A stretch of 64,000 nt of DNA from Smallanthus sonchifolius (lineage: Eukaryota > Streptophyta > Magnoliopsida > Asterales > Asteraceae): the NCBI GenBank assembly GCA_023525975.1, contig CM042030.1, positions 24,174,350 through 24,238,349 on the forward strand. Direction: 5' to 3'. Positions 1-9,171 of the stretch are shown here, piece by piece; position 1 is the stretch's first letter, and each line of letters starts with the position of its first letter. A program made the translations under genes and the position numbers. The notes beneath the pieces were generated by a model, which was not told the DNA's origin, did no database searches, and was given only the letters and a program-made list of their open reading frames with translations.

Positions 1-271
1 TACCTGTATCGAGCTTCTGATCAGGAGGTTCTTCTCACGAGCTATGGAGCAACACTTGGCTATCTCGGGTCGATCCGCCAACTTTCTCTCTCTACGGTTT
101 CTCTCTCTAGATGTTGCAAATGAGAGAAAAGGGTGGTGACTTAGGCTATTTATGGGGGAGGCTCCCCTATGTTCGCCCCCTTCTAGCCTGTCATGCCTCG
201 TTCGTTTATTCCGTTCGTTCTTGCATTCTAACTCGTTATTATAACTGTCGTTTTATTTTTGGGATGTTACA
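1..271 (-). mobile_element. Tekay-D family LTR, 5' end only, cut by the window edge
   Basis: The reverse complement matches the first ~270 bases of the two Tekay-D LTRs (from 18456 and from 34097): it begins with the same TGTAACATCCC terminus (seen here as gggatgttaca at 261-271). It continues through the TATA-like box (cataaatag, reverse complement near 149-157) and the CT-rich leader. The rest of the copy lies left of the window. The five bases after it (agtgt) would be its target site, but the other flank is not visible. It could be a complete element, a solo LTR or a fragment. Confidence 0.85.
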
Positions 272-683
272 AGTGTAGTAAGTTCGATCTATGTCGATGA
301 GACTGCGGGATTATTATTATTATGGGATGAGTCATGGGTAATGAGTTATTATGGGATATCGGGTGATAACAGGGGATATCGGGTGGTTAATGAGTTGTGG
401 ATCTATTTTATAAGGACCGTGGGTCCTGAGTGAAGCTTAAATAACTTTTGAGACGAGTTGGCTTTTAATTAAACTAAACTATTAGAACTCACTCAGCGTA
501 GCTGACTTTATGTGTACGTTAGATTGTTTTGCAGGTGAGTCTGCTACATGAGGTATCTTGGCTTAGGAGCGGTGCTACTCGGATTGGTGTTCAATCTTTT
601 GTGAGTTAACCTAACGACATTAAATAGCAATTAATATTTTAGAAAGACTTCCGCTGTAGTTTAATATATTTAAAATGAGTTGC
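272..683 (+). mobile_element. Truncated LTR-like fragment of a gypsy element
   Basis: No coding potential is seen. The stretch contains gaactcactcagcgtagctg near 486-505 and cttccgctg near 649, which resemble the downstream LTR landmarks of Tekay-D (actcaccagcgtagctgac, tccgctgcg). It stops before any LTR terminus, where Tat-L sequence begins. The assignment rests on short motifs only. Confidence 0.4.
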
Positions 684-1276
684 TAGAATTATCCAAACCA
701 TGGGCGTGATTTGGGAATAGCTCAGGCTAGTAAGCTTGAAGAACTCAGTAATGAGTGGTGGAAAGGGATAAGACAGACCCAAAGTGAAAGGATAACCATG
801 AAAACAAACCCAAGTTTCAGAGATCAAATTAGCTTTTGTTGTAGAATCGAAAGACCTGAAAACGGTTTTTTTGAGGAAAAACATTGTTTGATTTCAGCAG
901 TTTTTTGTCCTGGTCGGTGAAAGAGAAAAGTTCAAGATCAGAATGGTCAAGGATCCCTTAGTTCGTGAAAAATCTATCGTGTCGGTGACGATTGAAGCTG
1001 TCGATCTGGTCATTTTCTTACCCATGATCACGAAAGCTTAGTGAATAGAAAGGATTCATAAATCACAGAAAGGATTTTTTACCTTCTTCGACCTTGAAGA
1101 AGATGAGAATGAAGAAGAAGAAGAGGGTAATAATGGTTTTATCCTGCAAGCTGCAATGGTTAAATCGCCTCGAAAATCGAAAATGGTCATTTCGCAACCC
1201 TGTCATCATTTACAAATTGAATTTTAAAATTTTATAGATGTCGATGAGATTGACAGCTGTTAAATTTGGGGATAAT
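684..1276 (-). pseudogene. Inverted piece of Tat-L: antisense-gene start plus non-coding tail
   Basis: On the minus strand, bases 884 down to about 690 encode a peptide (motif FKLTSLSYSQITPMVW) matching the start of the Tat antisense protein in Tat-C (KKTGLSFAQIMPMIW, near 54230-54260). The match ends abruptly near 684, and the continuation of that protein is found on the opposite strand from about 1695. Bases 960-1276 are the element tail before the LTR: they end with an A/T-rich stretch and cagctgttaaatttgggga, as Tat-C does before 54765. The protein resembles the family described as a putative gypsy-type transposon protein (Pfam Transposase_28); this is judged from memory of the family and not searched. 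Confidence 0.65.
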
Positions 1277-1694
1277 TGTTAGAGGTCATTTCTCAACTAG
1301 GGATCCTGGATCTTCGATGAACTTCGGTATCCTGACAGGTTTCGGTATCCTTAATTTCTATATTATTTAACCGTTGTTTCTTTCTTCTTTCATGATTAAT
1401 ACGCAGGTAAAACGTGCCAAGTCAAGTTCATCCCTGAAGAATCGATCTTGAATTCAAAGAGAACGTGTAGAAGACGCTTGGAGTGGCCTCCAACGGTCAT
1501 ATTAGAGGACTTAGTCGATTCCGGGATTCTCGGATAGTTAGTTAACTTATCTTTTTGTATATAATCAGAACCTTGATCGATTAGGAGACACGATACACAA
1601 CACCATTAGCACTATACACTTGCAACAATCTCTGTAACACTTACATATAGATTATTTACTGCTCACCTTGTAATCTTTTTCATCTATTTATAAC
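1277..1694 (+). mobile_element. Tat LTR, 5' two-thirds, inverted with its tail
   Basis: It starts tgttagaggtc and follows the Tat-C LTRs (18138 and 54765) through ggatcctgg, acttcggtatcctgaca, the block around cctccaacggtcatatt and the block around gtaacactta. It diverges near 1690, where antisense-gene sequence begins. A full Tat LTR here is about 610 bp, so the last ~190 bp are lost. Confidence 0.8.
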
Positions 1695-1795
1695 GTTTAT
1701 AACTTAAGAACCCATGGCTTTTCTCGTTTCGTCCTTCAGCTTAAGTCTAGGTGAACTCATCTAATCCCAAAGGCCACCCAGAACGATACTGACTG
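1695..1795 (+). pseudogene. Tat-L antisense gene, middle of exon A (split by Tekay-B)
   Basis: The plus-strand reading ends in ATQNDTD, then continues after the Tekay-B insertion (11531) as WKGKFFYVRRDSIPGG. The intact order in Tat-C is KITQNDSNLKNNFFFVRRDSIP (around 54010-54070, minus strand). The insertion therefore fell inside this exon, and bases 1791-1795 (gactg) are the left copy of the target-site duplication. In-frame stops are present. Confidence 0.7.
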
Positions 1796-2899
1796 TGTAA
1801 AGCCCCTTTCTCGGGTAACCTCACTTGTTGGATTTACTCATAAACAAAGTCATAAAATACTGAATTTATATTAAAAACATTCATCATCCCATTTACATAA
1901 TCATAACAGCGGAAGTCTTTACAATTAAAAACATAACATTGTTCGAAGACATATAAAACAAAAGAGGGATGTCAGTCTCGTGTCGGGTAACCTCCACGCC
2001 ATTGCACGACCTCATCTTCCTTTACCTGAAATGTATACTAAAAGTCAGCTAACGCTGGTGAGTTCTAGTTTAATGCAATTAGGTATAAACATTCTTTTCT
2101 TTACATGTATGCATAATTATATATATACACTTATATAAGTACACATTGACTTGAATTTCTTCTCATTTATAATTCTTCGTAAATACATATAGATATATAT
2201 TCACATCATTGGTCTCATTTATTTTCATAACTTTTGCTTCTCTTTCTTCTTTATTTTGTGATTACACATATATATGCATTCACCTTTTCTTTTCTTTTCT
2301 TTTCTTTACATTCATGGGTAATACTCTTAAGGGTGATCAACCCGTCTTTTGGTTGCGAAGGTCACAAAGACAATCGCCGCGGTCCATCGTCATGGCCCAC
2401 CTATACTTACAACCGTCCGGCAACAAGTGCTGTCCGTCATTTTATTCTTACAACCGTCCGGCAACCTTTGTCCGTCCGTCATGAATTACAACCGTCCTAC
2501 CGTCGTAAGCCGTAATTCTCCCGTCTACCCGAAGGTATCCGTTTCCCATGCGACTATTATTTATACAACCGTTCTACTATAAGATGCCAATTTTTCTTAG
2601 ACCGTCCGTTAATAACTTTAGTACGTCCTAGCTGATGAAGGAACACACTTGTGGCATTCGTACGTCCTAGCTGATGAAGGAACGCACTTGTCCCGGTTGT
2701 ACGATAGTCACGTGGTCGTCCGTCTACCGAAGTAGCCGTTATCATCGAAGCGTCCATAACGTTTTCTTATACTTGGTAAGCAATATATACATGGATATAA
2801 AACAAGATTTCTTCTTTACACGTTATGTCATACTTTCGTTCATTCTTTAAAAATCATACGTTTCATTCTTTATTCATAATTCTATTTCGTGTAAAGATA

Positions 2900-2902
<3 letters not shown>

Positions 2903-2942
<40 letters not shown>
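2903..2942. repeat. (AT)n microsatellite in the LTR
   Basis: About 20 AT dinucleotides in a row. The same place in the partner LTR (about 10273-10290) has only about nine, so the array changed after insertion. Confidence 0.95.
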
Positions 2943-2946
<4 letters not shown>

Positions 2947-3189
2947 ATACCACGTATGATCACATTGACATTCATAACTGTTATTCATTTAGTGTATACA
3001 TTTCAGCCCCAAAACATTTAATATGGTTTGCACATAACATAAAAAGGCGGCACATAGAACTCACCTGATGAGTAGTTTTTGAAATACACTAAGCTGGCTA
3101 CTGAGCGTCACTAATGTCACTCACGATCTGTATAATAAAGTCATACTCGTAAGGTAGTGCTCCTAGATGACATTAGACATTACTATGCT

Positions 3190-3712
3190 TGAACTTAGTA
3201 GTTTCGATGGGTATGCTTTATCGAAACTTGGTAGTTTCGATAGGTTGCTTCTGTCGAAATTTGGTAGTTTCGATAGGTTGCTTCTGTCGGAACTTGGTAG
3301 TTTCGATAAGTAACTTAGGTGTAATCTTAGCTTCGGATCGTGGGCTTATATCGAAACTATGGTAGTTTCGATGGGTATGCATATATCAAAACTGAGTAGT
3401 TTCGATGGGTCTGCTCATATCAAAACTACTGCACATATCGAAACTAAGTAGTTTCGATGGGTCTGCACATATCGAAACTACTGCACATATCGAAACTAAG
3501 TAGTTTCGATGGGTCTGCACATATCGAAACTACTGCACATATTGAAACTAAGTAGTTTCGATGGGTCTGCACATATCGAAACTACTGCACATATCGAAAC
3601 TAAGTAGTTTCAATGGGTCTGCACATATCGAAACTACTGCACATATCGAAACTAAGTAGTTTCGATGGGTCTGCACATATCGAAACTAAGTAGTTTCGAT
3701 GGGTCTGCACAT
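3190..3712. repeat. Hairpin-forming tandem repeats in Tekay-B 3' LTR
   Basis: Repeated inverted repeats of the form atcgaaacta-ag-tagtttcgat, separated by gggtctgcacat, with a variant block (ggtagtttcgataggttgct) at the left. The two 10-base arms are exact reverse complements. The array reads open in several frames, which is a by-product of the repeat. Confidence 0.9.
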
Positions 3713-4215
3713 CGTCTTCCCCAAAAATCTGAAGTTTTTGCATGCAAGTCTGATCGAGTCGGTATCTAAATTTTTCTTTGATCACAACGTTCGTTTTTCA
3801 TTCTAGATGCTATACCTAAGCTCACTTTCAAGTTTCATCCGCAAAATCGTTATATTTTTAGCCAAAACCCGAAACTTCCCAAAACGAACAAAAACTCATA
3901 ATGTGATCGAATTGTTACCTGGATTGAAATTCTGATTCGGAGGTTTTGCTCACGGGCTCAGCTGTATCGTGCTCCTCGAATCTCGTGACGATCCGCCGAC
4001 TTTCTCTCTCTAGACCCGAGCTTTCCTTTCTCTCTCTAGGAGCTGCGTGAGTGTGGAATGAGCAGGGAAGAGGGATGCCTTGCCTTATTTATATACCTGG
4101 GCTTCCCTCGGCCCATTGAAGCCGAGCCCAAGACTGCTCCCTTTTGTTTAAATATTCTGACTAAATCGCCGGTCTCGCTATATTTATTCATTTTTATTAT
4201 TTTTGGGATGTTACA

Positions 4216-4231
4216 AGTCTACCCTCCTTAG
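4216..4231 (-). other. Tekay-B polypurine tract
   Basis: The reverse complement is ctaaggagggtagact, immediately before the 3' LTR. It corresponds to the taaggaggtagact of Tekay-D at 34083-34096. This is the plus-strand primer site for reverse transcription. Confidence 0.85.
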
Positions 4232-4249
4232 AAAGGTTTCGTCCTCGAA

Positions 4250-4936
4250 ACCTGCTAATCGTTAAACAGCTGGGGATATAGTTCTCTCATTTCGTCTTCT
4301 TTTTCCCAAGTAGCTTCTGAACCCTTTCTGTGTTTTCATTGTACTTTTACTAATCAAATTGACTTATTGCGTAGTCGTTTCTCAGCTCAGTCAAGAATGG
4401 CTATCGGTTCCTCTACATAATTTAGACTGTTATCGACTTCGATCTCGTTGTAAGGTATGTGAGCTGTGTCGTCAGCTAGGCACTTGCGTAAGTGCGACAC
4501 GTGAAACGTAGGGTGTATTCCACTAAGCTCAACGGGTAGGTCGAGTCTGTAAGCAACTTGACCCACTCTTGCTAAAATCTTGAAAGGTCCGACAAACCTT
4601 GGACTTAGTTTGCCACGCTTTCTGAATCGGATGATTCCTTTCCATGGTGATACCTTTAATAGTACCCTGTCCCCTACTTCAAACTCTAACTCCCTTCTTC
4701 TCTTATCCGCGTATGATTTCTATCTGTCTTTTGCGGCTTTCATTCGAGCCTTGATTTGATCAAATTTCTCGGAAGTAGCTTTGACCACTTCGAGGCTTGC
4801 AAAATCCTTCTGTCCAATTTCCCCCCAACAAACCTGGTCCTACATTTCCTCCCATACAACATTTCAAATGGTGGCATGCCAATAGTCGAGTGATAGCTGT
4901 TGTTATATGAAAATTCTGCCAATGGTAATGGCTGTC
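4250..4936 (-). pseudogene. Tekay-B integrase C-terminus and chromodomain remnant
   Basis: Read in shifting frames on the minus strand, this encodes the integrase end: AEFSYNNSYHSTIGMPP near 4870-4920, then a stretch around HVSHLRKCLAD near 4470-4500, then a stretch equivalent to VKVQWKHQKGS of Tekay-D. That last stretch is the chromodomain region expected to tether integration to heterochromatin. A Trp-to-stop change and a 1-base indel at about 4920-4940, another frameshift near 4830, and stops in the chromodomain (TGG to TGA in KVQW) destroy it. Confidence 0.75.
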
Positions 4937-6130
4937 CTAGCTCCCACCGAAGTGAATGATAAAGGCCCGGAGCATGTCCTCCAAGGTCTGAATAGTCCTT
5001 TCCGATTGTCCATCGGTTTGGGGGTGGTAAGCGGTGCTGATGTTCAGTCTAGTGCCCATTGCTTCGTTGAATTTCTTCCAAAACCTTGACGTGAATCTAG
5101 TATCCCTGTCGGACACAATCGACAGCGGCATACCATTTCTGCTCACAACTACCATGATAAATATTTCTGCTAGTCTTTCTGATGAGGAAGTCTCACGTAT
5201 TGGCAAGAAGTGAGCACTTTTCGTCAAGCGGTCGACGATCACCCAAATGGTATCATTGCCTTTAGCTGTTCGCGGTAGCTTGGTAATGAAGTCCATCGTG
5301 ATTTCCTCCCACTTCCATTCCGGTATTGGTAGAGGTTGCATTTTACCGCATGGTTTCTGGTGCTCGGCCTTAACTAGAGAACACGTTAGGCACTTGCTCA
5401 CGTATTCTGTCACATCATTCTTCATGCCAGGCCACCAGTATTCTTTCTTCAAGTCTTGGTACATTTTGTTTGTCCCGGGGTGGATAGAATAGCGAGACTT
5501 ATGGGCCTCATCAAGTATTTTGGCTCTAAGCTCGCCAATCTTAGGTATCCACATTCGGCCAAACCTAGTTCGTACACCGTATGCATTTGCATCCAAGTTC
5601 CCTTGTTGTCCTACTATTCTTTCCCGTTTCACATTTCTTTCTAACAGTGCTTCATCTTGTGCTTTTGCTATTTCACCCATCAAATCTGGTGTTATAATCA
5701 GCTGACACGCTTTGATCCGGATAGGTGTCGATTCTTCCTTTCTACTTAAAGCGTCAGCCACTACGTTTGCCTTGCCTGGATGGTACAATATTTCACAGTC
5801 ATAGTCTTTCAGTAGCTCTAACCACCTTCGTTGCCTCATTTTTAGTTCCTTTTGTTCGAAAAAATATTTCAAGCTTTTGTGATCGGAGTAGATGGTGCAT
5901 TTAACTCCATACATGTAGTGCCTCCATATTTTCAACGCGAAAACTACTGCTGCTAACTCTAAATCGTGTGTTGGATAATTAACCTCGTGAATCTTTAGTT
6001 GCTGCGATGCGTAAGCAATTACCTTTCCTCGTTGCATAAGTACGCACCCCAAACCCTGCCTCGAAGCGTCAGAATAGACTACCAAGTCTTCATTTCCCTC
6101 AGGTAGAGTCAAGACTGGAGCTTGGGTTAA
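4937..6130 (-). pseudogene. Tekay-B RNase H and integrase core
   Basis: An open stretch of ~391 codons from 6112, in frame with the upstream RT but cut off from it by a TGA at 6131-6133. RNase H residues are present: YSDAS, the Glu of HDLELAAV, YSDHKS, and NVVADALSRK. Integrase follows with its HHCC finger (AHKSRYSIHPG ... CLTCSLVKAEH), then the DDE core: the Asp of TMDFITKLP, IVSDRDTRF, and the Glu of TDGQSERTIQ. It ends at GGS then TAG, where Tekay-D has GGSWDSH, so Trp became stop. The catalytic residues look intact, so loss of function comes from the stops. Confidence 0.85.
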
Positions 6131-7306
6131 TCATGCCTTAAGTTCTTCAAACGCGTTGTTTTGGGTTTGACCCCATTCATACTTCACTTCCTTCCGTGTC
6201 AACTTAGTTAGTGGCAAGGCTATTCTTGAAAAATCTAGAATGAACCTTCGATAGTAGCCCGCCAATCCCAGAAAACTTCGTATCTCTATTGGTGTCTTTG
6301 GGACGTTCCATCCCTCTACTGCCTCGATCTTTGCAGGATCCACCATGATGCCGTTTGGGTTTATTACATGACCTAGGAATTGGACTTCCCTAAGCCAGAA
6401 CGCGTATTTTGAGAATTTTGCGTACAACTTTTCCTGCTTTAGCCCCTCCAGAACCTCCCTTAGGTGACAGTGGTGATCACCCTCTCTTTTCAAATATACC
6501 AGTATGTCGTCTATAAAAACTATCACTGATCGATCCAACATGGGTCGACATACTCTATTCATCAAATCCATAAATGCTGCTGGTGCGTTGGTCAGTCCGA
6601 AAGACATTACGAGAAACTCATAATGCCCATAACGCGTGCGAAACACGGTCTTTGGTACGTCTTCCTCTCTTACTTTCAACTGATGGTAACCCGACCTAAG
6701 ATCGATATTTGAGAACCAACTCGCACCTTGTAGTTGATCAAAAAGGTCATCTATTCTAGGTAGTGGGTATTTGTTCTTTACTGTCCTCTTGTTCCGTTCA
6801 CGGTAGTCAATGCACATGCGTATGCTGCCGTCTTTCTTCTTTACGAATAGTATCGGAGCGCCCCATGGTGAAATGCTCGGTCTAATAAATCCTTTTTCTG
6901 TTAATTCTTGTAGTTGAGACATCAATTCTTTCATTTCTGACGGAGTGAATCGGTAGGGGGCTTTGGCAACGGGCTCAGCTCCTGGCAGTAAGTCAATCTG
7001 AAATTTTATTTCCCGATCGGGTGGCAACCCAGGTAGATCCTCAGGGAATACTTCCGGAAAATTGCACCCCACGGGTATGTTCTCGAGTTCTTTCGTTTTC
7101 ATTCTATCGTCAATAACATATGCCAGATAAGCTTCGCAACCGCGCCTCATGTAACTTTCGGCCTTGATCATCGAGATGATGTTCGGCATTGTGCAATTCC
7201 AATCCCCATGAACCGTAATTGGACATCCGCTAGGAGCTTTGAGGTGTATCCTCTTACGTTTACATATGATTTGAGCTTCGTTGGTAGTTAACCAATCCAT
7301 ACCCAA
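6131..7306 (-). pseudogene. Tekay-B reverse transcriptase (with protease end)
   Basis: It begins in the protease end (LGMDWL equivalent) and runs through a full RT. Visible motifs are SPWGAPILFVKKKDGS, CIDYRERNKRTVKNKYPLPR, the motif A region NIDLRSGYHQ, MSFGLTNAPAAFM, and the active site VFIDDILVY, with both aspartates present. It continues through FLGLAGYYRRFI and KLTRKEVKYEWG into the connection domain. The frame is interrupted upstream by TAA at 7370-7372 and downstream by TGA at 6131-6133. The enzyme would copy element RNA to DNA in virus-like particles. Confidence 0.88.
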
Positions 7307-7369
7307 TACTATATCGAATCCTCCTAAGGTGAGAAGGAATAATCTAGAAGGAAACTTATGACCCTCTAT

Positions 7370-7618
7370 TTATATTATGCAATCCTCTGTTACTTGGAAT
7401 ACTGCCGAATTTTTACCAACGACAGTTTGTACACTAAAGGCCTTTACTACTGTGTTGATAGTGCAATTCAGTTTATGACTAAATGCATTTGATATAAAGC
7501 TTTTACTAGCACCCGAGTCAAATAATATAGCCGCATGTTCTTCATTAACTAGGAACGTACCTGACACAACATCAGGATTTCCCCTTGCTTCCTCCTCAGT
7601 CAGGGCGTAAGCTCGAGT
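7370..7618 (-). pseudogene. Tekay-B aspartic protease
   Basis: The catalytic motif LFDSGASKSFIS is intact, near the start of the fragment. The frame differs from gag by one base; the switch falls near an A-run (reverse complement ggaaaaaacc at about 7630). It ends at an in-frame TAA (7370-7372) inside the protease. Tekay-D has gag, PR and RT in one uninterrupted frame, so the frameshift here is probably a mutation and not programmed. Confidence 0.85.
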
Positions 7619-7619
7619 C

Positions 7620-8759
7620 CTAGTCTTTGGTTTTTTCCTGTTCCTTTTCTTTTCCCGAACCAGATTGTCTGGTTTTTCTGCAATCCCTAGTCAGGTGACC
7701 AAACAGTCCACATACTTGGCATTTAGTATCTCTTAAGCAGTCACGAGAATAGTGCCCCGCCTTCCCACACCTGTAACATGTGGTGGAGCCGACCCGGCAC
7801 TCGCCAAAATATTGCCTACCACATTTCTTGCAGGTTTCATATTTATCCGACCTTGGTTTCTTATTTTCAGTAGTTACGTTCCCTCTTCCGGTACCTCTAG
7901 ACGGGTTCTCCCACTTTCTCTTTTGTGTCTCAGGTGCCGGGTCCTCATTGGCGTAGTCGTCGTAGACGATTCCGCTCAGATTCACTACCGACTCGAAGGT
8001 CGAGGGTAGGTTAGCTTTTACATGAACACGGACCCGTTGTGGCAACCCCTTAACATAGTACTTGATCAAACGGTCTTCAGTTTCTACCAGGTGGGGTACT
8101 AGTTGAGCTAGCTCATTGAATCTCGAAGTATACTGGCGGTGCGTCTTGTTTCCAGCCTTAAGGTTTAGGAATTCATTTTCCACTCGATCAATTTCGTTCT
8201 GTGGACAGAACTTTTGGATGATCAGCTTCTTCAAGTCGTCCCATGTCATTCTGTTTATAGCTTTTGGTGACTTAGTTCTTTGAATATTCCTCCACCAACT
8301 TAGTGCTTCGTTGGTGAAAGAATGAGCAACGTATTTAACAGCCTGGTCTGGTCGACACTCGCTGATGTTGATTACAGCATTCATCCTCTCAATCCATTCA
8401 AGCGTTGCCACTGAATCCTTGCTCCCATCGAACTTGGGTGGGTCTCCATCCTTAAAGCCTTTGTAAGTACACCCACGGTTGCTCGATCCTATCTTTATTT
8501 CATCCCCATCACTATCATATACTTTCTCTCCATTGTCTCCTTCATCCTCTTCTTTGCTTTTCTTTAGTGCCTCAGATAGTAGGTCAGGCAATATGTTCTT
8601 CATAGTGAGCACAACTTCTCGGGCTATAGCATCCCGGACTTCGGGTTCCAACTGTATAGGCCCTGGATTGTCGTCCCTAGTTGGGGTCACTTCTTTTTCG
8701 TGCACACTTTCGGTGTGTTCTGCGTGCACACTCTCTTCTTCTTCAAATATTTGGTTCAA
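7620..8759 (-). CDS. Tekay-B Gag (capsid/nucleocapsid)
   Basis: Open for ~379 codons on the minus strand. The N-terminus is acidic. A capsid-type region follows (WWRNIQ, MTWDDLKKLIIQKFCP, EFLNLKAGNKTHRQYTSRFNELAQLVPHL). Two CCHC zinc knuckles lie near the C-terminus: CYRCGKAGHYSRDC and CQVCGLFGHLTRDC, preceded by a CKKCGR cysteine pair. The closest relative in the window is the Tekay-D gag. Family members usually start a little upstream with an R/G-rich segment; 8760-8820 encodes such a segment (PPRRPVLPP in the opposite reading), so the true start may be near 8823. It is intact as a frame, but the element is dead. Confidence 0.85.
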   Translation of the reverse strand: MNQIFEEEESVHAEHTESVHEKEVTPTRDDNPGPIQLEPEVRDAIAREVVLTMKNILPDLLSEALKKSKEEDEGDNGEKVYDSDGDEIKIGSSNRGCTYKGFKDGDPPKFDGSKDSVATLEWIERMNAVINISECRPDQAVKYVAHSFTNEALSWWRNIQRTKSPKAINRMTWDDLKKLIIQKFCPQNEIDRVENEFLNLKAGNKTHRQYTSRFNELAQLVPHLVETEDRLIKYYVKGLPQRVRVHVKANLPSTFESVVNLSGIVYDDYANEDPAPETQKRKWENPSRGTGRGNVTTENKKPRSDKYETCKKCGRQYFGECRVGSTTCYRCGKAGHYSRDCLRDTKCQVCGLFGHLTRDCRKTRQSGSGKEKEQEKTKD

Positions 8760-8823
8760 CGGTGGTCTACCTACTCAGCCAGTGCGACCGCCTCGGCGTC
8801 CTGTCCTTCCTCCACCAGCCATA

Positions 8824-9156
8824 GTTCTTAGTTTCCTGATAGTTATAAAGGGAATACATCAATGTCATTTCTTCAGATCATAGTTTGGAACAGTACGAGC
8901 AAGGTAAATTATTAATTACAGTGACCGGTTTGTGATTACTAATTTACATTGCTTTTTGGGTTCAAAACTCTTCAAGTCAGTTGTGACATTGACATCTATT
9001 TGTTCTAAGTTAAGGTATCTATTCTTATCCAAGTGCATTAACTTCAATACTTAGTTATCGTGCTGGCGTTGGTTACCCATGACTGACATCCGTGCATTGG
9101 TCCCATAATCAGTTTGAGTCCAGACATTTAGGGATGTCTGAATCTCTCAAACTGTT
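8824..9156 (-). other. Tekay-B leader between PBS and gag
   Basis: Non-coding on both strands as far as I can see. It is the 5' untranslated leader that would follow the primer binding site in the element RNA. It includes gtgacattgacatc-type low-complexity sequence and no obvious repeats. Confidence 0.6.
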
Positions 9157-9168
9157 GCTTTGATACCA
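9157..9168 (-). other. Tekay-B primer binding site (tRNA-Met type)
   Basis: The reverse complement tggtatcaaagc lies three bases inside the 5' LTR. It is one base off the common initiator-tRNA-Met primer site tggtatcagagc. Confidence 0.88.
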
Positions 9169-9171
9169 ACT

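Larger units (their letters stand above)
1796..4215 (-). repeat. Tekay-B 3' LTR
   Basis: It matches 9172-11525 almost throughout. It starts tgtaaagcccc and ends gggatgttaca. A TATA-type box (reverse complement tatataaata) lies at about 4086-4095 with a CT-rich leader beside it. It is 66 bp longer than the partner LTR, mainly from a longer AT microsatellite (2903-2942) and different copy numbers of the hairpin units at 3190-3712. Confidence 0.92.

Noticed and set aside
3180..3712. CRISPR-like look of regularly repeated palindromic units
   Set aside because: The sequence is plant LTR DNA. There are no unique spacers between repeats, no cas genes, and the repeats change unit by unit as in a tandem array.
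7620..7640. Programmed frameshift between gag and protease in Tekay-B
   Set aside because: The related Tekay-D has gag, protease and RT in one frame, so an indel in the A-run is the simpler explanation.
7752..8883. Plus-strand frames opposite Tekay-B gag (7752-8009, 8479-8883)
   Set aside because: Shadow frames of the gag gene, which has clear capsid and zinc-knuckle motifs on the minus strand.
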